From positions 568 through 8,077 of the forward strand of contig DNHA01000035.1 in the NCBI GenBank assembly GCA_003486025.1: a stretch of 7,510 bases of DNA, written 5' to 3'. The notes beneath the pieces were generated by a model. That model was given only the letters and a program-made list of their open reading frames with translations. It was not told where the DNA came from and did no database searches. Source of the stretch: Micrococcaceae bacterium (lineage in GTDB: Bacteria; Actinomycetota; Actinomycetes; Actinomycetales; Micrococcaceae). How positions within the stretch are numbered: position 1 is the stretch's first letter; each line of letters starts with the position of its first letter. The translations under genes were made by a program, and so were the position numbers. Shown one piece after another: positions 1 through 4,721 of this stretch.

Positions 1-458
1 CAACGAACGCCCATGTTCGGAGGCATCACGCAGCAAGGACTTGATCGCGTCGGTGATTAGAGCTCTCTGATTGCGCAAACAAGATGTACGCGCACCAGCT
101 GTTGATCCAGCACATCCAAGCGTTTGGACCACCAGGTCAGGTTCGGACCAAACCACTTGTATTCGGCTCGGTCTCCGACCTCGACGCTTCCACCGGGAAA
201 AGCCACGCTGCCCAAGGGAGATTCACCAGAGCGGTAGCCCAAAAAGGTTTCCACGCCGTAGGCGCCATCTTGGACCAGGCACACCGAGGAGGCTCGGCGC
301 GCGGCACGGGGCGTGCGCGAGCCATAGGTAAACCAATTTTCTGCCGCTGGAATTTGATGTGGCGGCAATTCCACCAGGCGGCGCGCCATGCCGGTGCGCG
401 CGGCAGACGGAATTGCCCGCCCCGCGCGCGCACCGGAATGGCGTTGTGGACTACTCAA
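1..458 (-). pseudogene. NUDIX hydrolase, interrupted within the Nudix box, cut by the window start
   Basis: The upstream reading frame encodes a NUDIX-like N-terminal half: a strand-like ASSVCLVQDG segment, an ETFLGYRSGESPLG segment, the hallmark AFPGGSVEVGD (roughly 170-215), and an ending of CAIREL directly before a TAA at 57-59. In actinobacterial relatives, REL is followed by FEExG, completing the catalytic REUxEExGU that binds divalent metal. Here the stop falls exactly there. From about 57 down to 1 another frame is open and reads LITDAIKSLLRDA..., a plausible family continuation. Net loss of a number of bases equal to 1 modulo 3, for example 19, would explain both the missing FEExG and the frame change. 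The start is uncertain: TTG at 458, overlapping the RidA stop and about 12 nt after a GAGG, or ATG at 389 with no visible ribosome binding site. The gene is last in a tight minus-strand unit. An assembly error is possible; if real, hydrolysis should be lost. Confidence 0.7.
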
Positions 459-927
459 ATTCGGCGATGACCTCAACCTCAACCGGAGCGTCCAACGGCA
501 AGACGGCCACGCCGACTGCCGAACGTGCATGCACTCCGGCTTCGCCAAGAACATTTCCGAAGAATTCGGATGCTCCGTTGATGACGCCAGGCTGGCCGGT
601 AAACGCAGGATCCGACGACACGAAGCCAACGACCTTCACGATACGCTTAATGCGATCTAGGTCACCTACTTCTGCCTTGATCGCTGCCAGCGCATTCAGT
701 GCGCAGGTCTGTGCCAGAGCCTTGGCTTCTTCAGCCGAGACCTCTGCCCCGACTTTGCCTCGAGCTGAGAGTTCACCGTTAATCAGCGGCAGCTGTCCGG
801 AGGTGTAAACGTAGTTGCCAGTGGTGACCGCAGGCAGGTACGCGGCGACCGGCTTGGCCACAGCTGGCAACGAAAGACCGAGCTCGGCCAGTCGGGCCTC
901 GACACGCGAGGAAGTAGCTTCTTGCAT
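451..927 (-). CDS. RidA/YjgF/UK114-family protein (enamine/imine deaminase-like)
   Basis: The 158-aa product matches the YjgF/YER057c/UK114 fold. It has an N-terminal extension of about 20 residues (RLAELGLSLP), then YVYTSGQLPL (residues 39-48), a helix with CALNALAAIKAEVGDLDRI (75-93), a VKVVGFVSSDPAF strand, and a C-terminal HARSAVGVAVLPLDAPVEVEVIAEF. R135 in HARS aligns with the substrate-binding Arg of RidA (Arg105 in E. coli), so activity on reactive 2-aminoacrylate-type enamines or imines is plausible. The extended N-terminus fits the RidA-like subgroup found in the mycobacterial Rv3678c region, whose true substrate is unclear. The ATG at 927 is well supported by AGAAGGAG (complement of 937-944) 9 nt upstream. 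It follows the small upstream gene by 22 bp and its stop overlaps the possible NUDIX TTG start, so all three are probably cotranscribed. A cytosolic trimer is expected from the family. Confidence 0.9.
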   Translation of the reverse strand: MQEATSSRVEARLAELGLSLPAVAKPVAAYLPAVTTGNYVYTSGQLPLINGELSARGKVGAEVSAEEAKALAQTCALNALAAIKAEVGDLDRIKRIVKVVGFVSSDPAFTGQPGVINGASEFFGNVLGEAGVHARSAVGVAVLPLDAPVEVEVIAEFE

Positions 928-936
928 GGGGTTTTA

Positions 937-944
937 CTCCTTCT
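937..944 (-). promoter_or_regulatory. Strong ribosome binding site for the RidA gene
   Basis: The complement reads AGAAGGAG, a near-perfect match to the anti-Shine-Dalgarno, with 9 nt to the ATG at 927. It lies in the 22-bp gap after the stop of the small upstream gene, and it contrasts with the absence of such a site before both genes at the divergent junction. Confidence 0.85.
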
Positions 945-949
945 AAAAG

Positions 950-1105
950 TTAGGCTTTTGGACGCTTCATGTAGGCCACTGGATTGGTGCCATTGGGGCC
1001 TGGAACGATTGCTACCAGCTCCCAACCATCGTCACCCCACTGATCCAAAATCTGCTTGGTTGCGTGGATAACGAGCGGCAAAGTGGCGTATTCCCATTTA
1101 GTCAT
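950..1105 (-). CDS. Small DUF4177-like protein
   Basis: This 51-aa protein begins MTKWEYATLPLVIHATKQIL and continues with WGDDGWELVAIVPGP and VAYMKRPKA. The pattern KWEY, then DGWELV, then a terminal aromatic strand ending in KR is that of the short DUF4177-like proteins widespread in actinobacteria next to RidA-like genes. The function is unknown; the fold is predicted as a small beta-sheet plus one helix, cytosolic, with no signal or membrane segment. A longer in-frame extension to 1375 exists but runs antisense through the PBP coding region, so the ATG at 1105 is the sensible start. There is no Shine-Dalgarno immediately upstream. A TAACGT hexamer lies 7 nt before the ATG, suggesting a leaderless mRNA. 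It is the first gene of the minus-strand unit leading to the RidA and NUDIX genes. Confidence 0.85.
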   Translation of the reverse strand: MTKWEYATLPLVIHATKQILDQWGDDGWELVAIVPGPNGTNPVAYMKRPKA

Positions 1106-1112
1106 ACTCGAT

Positions 1113-1118
1113 ACGTTA
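1113..1118 (-). promoter_or_regulatory. Putative -10 element for the leftward unit (leaderless)
   Basis: On the minus strand TAACGT fits the actinobacterial TAnnnT -10 consensus and ends exactly 7 nt before the ATG at 1105. That spacing would put the transcription start at or very near the A of the start codon. No good -35 hexamer is seen, which is common for such promoters. The call rests on spacing and the lack of a ribosome binding site. Confidence 0.5.
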
Positions 1119-1129
1119 GCGCGTCCTTG

Positions 1130-1135
1130 TAAACT
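1130..1135 (+). promoter_or_regulatory. Putative -10 element for the PBP gene (leaderless)
   Basis: TAAACT fits TAnnnT and is followed by exactly 7 nt (AGTAGGT) before the ATG at 1143. The AGG in that spacer is too close to the ATG to be a normal ribosome binding site, so a leaderless transcript is the better reading. No clear -35 is visible. The -35 position would fall at about 1107-1112, inside the start region of the opposite gene's transcript. Confidence 0.5.
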
Positions 1136-1142
1136 AGTAGGT

Positions 1143-3482
1143 ATGGCAGCCAAGAAGTCCCCCTTTTTTGACACAGCTACCACTCTGGGAAAGATCGTTG
1201 CGTTCTTCGGAATCAGTGCCCTTTGTGGTGTGCTGGCCGCGGGCATGATCGTCCCCGTGGCAGCAATCGCAAAAACCGGTTTGACCACCGGAAATAATAT
1301 TGTAAGCGCGCTTCCGAGCACCTTCGAGAAGCTTCCAATTCCGCAGCCTTCGCGTGTCCTGGACACCGAGGGCAAGGAGATTGCGACGTTCTATGAACAG
1401 AACCGCGATCCGGTGAAGCTCAAGGATATTTCTCCTTACATGCGCAAGGCAATCGTTTCCGTGGAAGACGAGCGTTTCTACGAGCACAACGGTATCGACC
1501 CCAAGGGCATCGCCCGCGCGGTAGTCGGCAACCTGACCAGCTCGTCACGTTCCGGTGCGTCAACATTGACTCAGCAGTACGTCAACAACCTTTTGGTCAA
1601 TAACCAGATCTTGACCGGCTCCAAAGAGAGCACCGTCTCTGGTCAGAAGGAATACTCTGACAAGATTCGTGAACTGAAGTACGCGGTAGCTATCGAAAAG
1701 GAAATGTCCAAGGACGAAATCCTTGAAGGCTACCTCAACTTGGTGCTCTTCTCCGGCCGTGAGTATGGCGTGCAGGCTGCCGCTCAGCGCTTCTTCTCCG
1801 TAGACGCCAAGGACTTGAACCTGCAGCAGTCGGCAATGCTTGCCGGCATGGTTCAGCTTCCAAACGTCTACAACCCGATCAACAACCCCGAGCGTTCCCT
1901 GGACCGTCGCAACAAGGTGCTGGGCAATATGTACCGCACCGGTGCGATCACCAAAAAGGAATACGACAAGGCCGTCAAGTCCAAGCTTGGGACAGATCCT
2001 AGTTCTTCGGCCTCCGGTTGCATGGCCGCCGGGGATGACGGATATTTCTGTGACTACGTCACCAACCTGATCCTGAAGGACAAAAACTTCGGTAAGACCA
2101 AAGAGGATCGCCAGAACCTGCTCTTCCGCGGTGGCTTGACTATCAAGACCACACTGAATTCTGCATTGAACAAGCAGGCTGCCAAGGACGCTCGCGAAGC
2201 GATTGATCCGAATGCCAAGTCAAATGAGGATATTCATTCCTCCCTGGTTTCGGTTGAGCCTGGCACGGGCAATATCCTGACCATGGCCCAGAACACCGAG
2301 TACGCACCGAAATCCGAGGAATCCGGCAGCCGGACCTTCTACAACTTCGCTGTAGAACGTTCGCTTGGCGGCGCGGGTGGGTTCCAGGGCGGCTCGACCA
2401 TGAAGCCATACACCACCCTTGCGTGGCTGCATGAGGGCAACCACATGTACGACAAGATCAATGCGAAACGTCCGTACTTCCCCGTCATGCACAAGTGGAG
2501 AGCTTCGTGCATGCCAGGCGGTACGACAGTTACTGGCGGATCAAAAGCGTGGGAGCCGAAGAACGCTTCGCGTGGATTCTACCGGACGATGACAGTGGAC
2601 ACCGGCCTTTACTGGTCGATCAACTCAGCGACGATCCAGGAAGCTGCAAAGGTCGATCTTTGCACCATCGCTGACTACACCACCAAGCTTGGCCTACTCG
2701 ATCAGGATGCCGATAACGGCAAGCCGGGTCCGATTTCTCCGGCAAATCCTGCCTTCATCATTGGTTCGGCCAACATCACCCCAATGGCGCAGGCAGCGGC
2801 GTTTGCTACCTTCGCCAACAAGGGTGAATACTGCAAGCCACGTGCCATTACTTCGGTAGTGGATAAGGACGGCACCAATTACAAGGTTCCTCAGGAAGAA
2901 TGCTCGCAGGAAATTGATCCGCAACATGTTGCTGACCTCAATGGCACTCTGAAAAAGATCGCAACAAACCGCGTCTCCAAGGGGCAGGTAGCTGGGCCGA
3001 TTGCTGGCAAGACCGGTACAAATAACTACGCCACATCGACCTGGTTCGTCGGCTACACCACCGGTATTTCCACCGCTGCGTGGGTTGGACGCTTGGACGG
3101 CAAAGCCGCCACGGAAGAAAACGAGTTGCATGGCGCGTTGATCAACGACCAGCGCGCTCCGAAGATGGTTGACTCCTCGACCTTCGCCGCTCCGCTTTGG
3201 GTTGATTTCATGTCCAAGGCAGTTCAGCAGTACGACCGCAGCTCTTTCGGTTCCGTGTCAAAGGCTCCAAAGCCAAAGCCGAAGCCGAAGGAAGAAGACA
3301 GCTCGGACAGCTCGGATAGCAGCGACAATAAGTCGGATTCGAAGCAGGAAGACTCCAAGAAGGAAGATTCCAAGAAATCGGATGATGACAACAAGTCTGA
3401 TTCGAAGGAGTCTGAAAACAAGGGCAAAGAGAAGTCCAAGCCGACTACTCCAGCCAAGCCCGGAGACGGTTCGAACGGCTAA
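1143..3482 (+). CDS. Class A penicillin-binding protein, PonA2-like (transglycosylase/transpeptidase)
   Basis: This 779-aa bifunctional enzyme polymerises lipid II glycan strands and cross-links their peptides outside the membrane. A short cytosolic N-terminus precedes one membrane anchor (about 18-43). The GT51 domain (about 85-270) shows EDERFYEHNGID with catalytic E108, GASTLTQQ (138-145) and KYAVAIEKEMSKDEILEGYLN. The transpeptidase domain (about 365-665) has STMK with nucleophile S418, the SxN motif SIN (492-494) and KTGT (623-626), so both activities should be intact. Six cysteines (293, 303, 456, 507, 564, 587) lie on the extracytoplasmic side. The tail from residue 706 is Lys/Ser/Asp/Glu/Pro rich with no PASTA domain, unlike mycobacterial PonA2. 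The ATG at 1143 is preferred over the upstream GTG at 1056, which would run antisense through the start of the divergent gene. The divergent small gene on the left and the metallophosphoesterase on the right fit the ponA2 neighbourhood. Confidence 0.93.
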   Translation: MAAKKSPFFDTATTLGKIVAFFGISALCGVLAAGMIVPVAAIAKTGLTTGNNIVSALPSTFEKLPIPQPSRVLDTEGKEIATFYEQNRDPVKLKDISPYMRKAIVSVEDERFYEHNGIDPKGIARAVVGNLTSSSRSGASTLTQQYVNNLLVNNQILTGSKESTVSGQKEYSDKIRELKYAVAIEKEMSKDEILEGYLNLVLFSGREYGVQAAAQRFFSVDAKDLNLQQSAMLAGMVQLPNVYNPINNPERSLDRRNKVLGNMYRTGAITKKEYDKAVKSKLGTDPSSSASGCMAAGDDGYFCDYVTNLILKDKNFGKTKEDRQNLLFRGGLTIKTTLNSALNKQAAKDAREAIDPNAKSNEDIHSSLVSVEPGTGNILTMAQNTEYAPKSEESGSRTFYNFAVERSLGGAGGFQGGSTMKPYTTLAWLHEGNHMYDKINAKRPYFPVMHKWRASCMPGGTTVTGGSKAWEPKNASRGFYRTMTVDTGLYWSINSATIQEAAKVDLCTIADYTTKLGLLDQDADNGKPGPISPANPAFIIGSANITPMAQAAAFATFANKGEYCKPRAITSVVDKDGTNYKVPQEECSQEIDPQHVADLNGTLKKIATNRVSKGQVAGPIAGKTGTNNYATSTWFVGYTTGISTAAWVGRLDGKAATEENELHGALINDQRAPKMVDSSTFAAPLWVDFMSKAVQQYDRSSFGSVSKAPKPKPKPKEEDSSDSSDSSDNKSDSKQEDSKKEDSKKSDDDNKSDSKESENKGKEKSKPTTPAKPGDGSNG
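3258..3479 (+). repeat. Low-complexity charged tail coding region of the PBP
   Basis: The last 74 codons encode PKPKPKPK, then SDSSDSSD, two copies each of KSDSK and EDSKK, then KGKEKSKP and a short Pro/Gly end. At DNA level this gives imperfect tandem units such as AAGCC(A/G), AGCTCGGA(C/T) and GAAGA(C/T)TCCAAGAA. The protein segment is predicted to be disordered, extracytoplasmic and wall-spanning. Such repeats are prone to length variation between strains. Confidence 0.75.
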
Positions 3483-3489
3483 ATAACGT

Positions 3490-3529
3490 CGAAAGGCCGC
3501 GTTCAACTTTGGTTGAACGCGGCCTTTCG
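3490..3529 (+). terminator. Strong intrinsic terminator after the PBP gene
   Basis: An 18-bp perfect stem (3490-3507 paired with 3512-3529) encloses the 4-nt loop TTTG and starts 8 nt after the PBP stop codon. A short GTTTA follows rather than a long U tract, as is usual for actinobacterial hairpin terminators. It separates the PBP from the phosphoesterase gene, which begins only 29 bp beyond. Confidence 0.9.
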
Positions 3530-3538
3530 GTTTAGATT
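3509..3538 (+). promoter_or_regulatory. Possible promoter for the metallophosphoesterase gene
   Basis: TAGATT (3533-3538) fits TAnnnT, with a partial -35 TTGGTT (3509-3514) 18 nt upstream inside the terminator loop and right arm. A start near 3545 would give a leader of about 14 nt with no Shine-Dalgarno. Weak evidence; read-through from the PBP gene is the alternative. Confidence 0.25.
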
Positions 3539-3558
3539 GGCATTATCACCAGACTCAG

Positions 3559-4551
3559 ATGGGTCTGTTCCCCCGAAAGGACAATGACGCACCGGTCATG
3601 GTTGAAAAAACTAATTTCTCTTCGGCATTCGGTCGAGCCGCCAGCACCACGGCGCTACTTGCCGGCGGTGCCGCCGCGGTTGGAAGCGCACTGCTTGGGT
3701 ACGGGCTTTACGAGACCCAGAAATTCGGGCTACGTCGCGAAACCGTCAAAGTCCTGCCACGTGGCGCGGCAGATATGCGCGTTTTGCACCTCTCGGATAT
3801 CCATATGGTTCCCGGCCAGGCCCTCAAACGCCGCTGGTTGCATCAGCTGGCAGATGAGCGACCCGACTACGTCATCAATACCGGTGACAACCTCAGCCAC
3901 CGGGAGGCAGTCCCCGCGCTGATCGACGCGTTGCGGCCACTGATGCAATTCCCTGGCGCTTTTGTTCCCGGATCTAATTGCTATTACGCACCGAAGCTGA
4001 AAAATCCTTTCAAATACCTCACGCGCAATACCGGCCGGCCTAACCCTTCGGACCGTGACATGCTTCCGTTTGAGCAGATGCACCAGGCTTTTGGGGCCGC
4101 CGGCTGGGTCAACATGACCAACCGTTCCTACTCCACAGCGCTCAATGGCCTCCGGCTTGATCTCACCGGCATCGACGATCCCCATTTGGACCGGGACCAG
4201 TTCGCTGGCTGGCCACAGGGCTCTTCCACCAGTTACCAGGCACCGCATGTGCGTATTGCGCTAACGCACGCGCCCTACCAACGAGTGCTGGATCAGTTCA
4301 CCGAAGAAGGTGCCGACATCATCTTTGCGGGGCACACCCACGGCGGACAGGTCTGCATCCCCGGTTATGGCGCGTTGGTATCGAATTGCGATTTGCCCAC
4401 CTGGCGAGCACGCGGTCTGACAAATTGGGAACATGCTGGACGCAGTGTTCCGCTCAACGTTTCGGCCGGCATTGGGCACTCGCGTTTTGCCCCGATCCGC
4501 ATAGCTTGCCCGCCCGAGGCGATACTCCTGACGTTGACCGCCAAAGACTAA
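3559..4551 (+). CDS. Membrane-anchored metallophosphoesterase (calcineurin-like, YkuE-type)
   Basis: This 330-aa protein has a short basic N-terminus, one hydrophobic segment (about 31-51, Ala/Gly rich) and a calcineurin-like phosphoesterase domain. Metal-ligand motifs are SDIH (79-82, the DxH motif), NTGDN (107-111), LTHAP (235-239) and FAGHTHGGQ (256-264, the GHxH motif). The third motif, GNH(D/E) in the superfamily and GSNDYY as I recall it in actinobacterial relatives, reads GSNCYY (138-143), so C141 replaces the acidic residue; N140 is kept. A dinuclear metal phosphodiesterase or phosphatase at the membrane is expected. The substrate is unknown; YkuE-type enzymes are linked to envelope lipids. 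The ATG at 3559 is the earliest start in frame; no ribosome binding site is seen before it or before the ATG at 3598. Position after the PBP matches Rv3683 after ponA2 in mycobacteria, supporting a cell-envelope role. Confidence 0.88.
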   Translation: MGLFPRKDNDAPVMVEKTNFSSAFGRAASTTALLAGGAAAVGSALLGYGLYETQKFGLRRETVKVLPRGAADMRVLHLSDIHMVPGQALKRRWLHQLADERPDYVINTGDNLSHREAVPALIDALRPLMQFPGAFVPGSNCYYAPKLKNPFKYLTRNTGRPNPSDRDMLPFEQMHQAFGAAGWVNMTNRSYSTALNGLRLDLTGIDDPHLDRDQFAGWPQGSSTSYQAPHVRIALTHAPYQRVLDQFTEEGADIIFAGHTHGGQVCIPGYGALVSNCDLPTWRARGLTNWEHAGRSVPLNVSAGIGHSRFAPIRIACPPEAILLTLTAKD

Positions 4552-4563
4552 GCTTCACCAATA

Positions 4564-4600
4564 TTCAGACCCCGTGCTTTGACTAAGCACGGGGTCTGAA
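4564..4600 (+). terminator. Strong intrinsic terminator after the metallophosphoesterase gene
   Basis: A 16-bp perfect stem (4564-4579 with 4585-4600) encloses the 5-nt loop TGACT and begins 12 nt after the stop codon, with GTCGTTTC following. It isolates the phosphoesterase gene from the ABC transporter pair. Confidence 0.88.
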
Positions 4601-4627
4601 GTCGTTTCTGAGCCTGAGACAAATAAT

Positions 4628-4638
4628 CTATCGGATAG
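4628..4638. repeat. Short palindrome CTATC-G-GATAG upstream of the ABC operon
   Basis: Two perfect 5-bp arms flank a single central G, and an imperfect continuation (AATC on the left, GGATT on the right) suggests a longer dyad. It sits just upstream of the candidate -35, where an operator or activator site could lie. Dyads this short occur often by chance. Confidence 0.25.
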
Positions 4639-4649
4639 GGATTGTTTGA

Positions 4650-4679
4650 TTGAATTTTCCCAACTACTGACTGTAGGCT
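4650..4679 (+). promoter_or_regulatory. Possible promoter of the ABC transporter operon
   Basis: TTGAAT (4650-4655) and TAGGCT (4674-4679) are spaced by 18 nt and resemble -35 and -10 elements. They lie between the upstream terminator and the ABC start at 4722, leaving a leader of about 35 nt with a GGGG at 4709-4713 as the probable ribosome binding site. This is the best candidate in the gap but is based only on pattern. Confidence 0.4.
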
Positions 4680-4721
4680 GTAGTCCGGTTGATATTTTTT
4701 GGTGATGGTGGGGTAAAGCGC

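Noticed and set aside
359..808. Plus-strand open frame of 149 codons.
   Set aside because: It is antisense to the RidA gene, which has a clear family match and a strong ribosome binding site. The translated plus-strand sequence is Ser/Thr/Pro/Ala rich with no recognisable domain.
1056..1142. Upstream extension of the PBP from a GTG at 1056 (29 extra residues).
   Set aside because: It would cover the putative promoter and run antisense through the start of the divergent DUF4177-like gene. The extra residues do not resemble a PBP N-terminus, and the normal cytosolic stub plus anchor begins at 1143.
1106..1375. N-terminal extension of the small DUF4177-like protein to an ATG at 1375.
   Set aside because: It overlaps the PBP coding sequence in antisense. 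The conserved protein starts at MTKWEY, which already matches the usual size of this family.
2694..3131. Minus-strand open frame of 145 codons inside the PBP.
   Set aside because: It lies entirely antisense to the transpeptidase domain, which carries intact catalytic motifs. It is a compositional shadow.
3299..3430. Tandem-looking repeats that might suggest a CRISPR or mobile-element end.
   Set aside because: The units are short, in frame and imperfect, and they encode a charged protein tail. There are no regular spacers, and no transposase or terminal inverted repeats are nearby.
3224..3506. Minus-strand open frames opposite the PBP tail, one repetitive with FGFGFG and LLSSSD-like runs.
   Set aside because: They are the antisense image of the Lys/Asp/Ser repeat codons and have no independent start signals.
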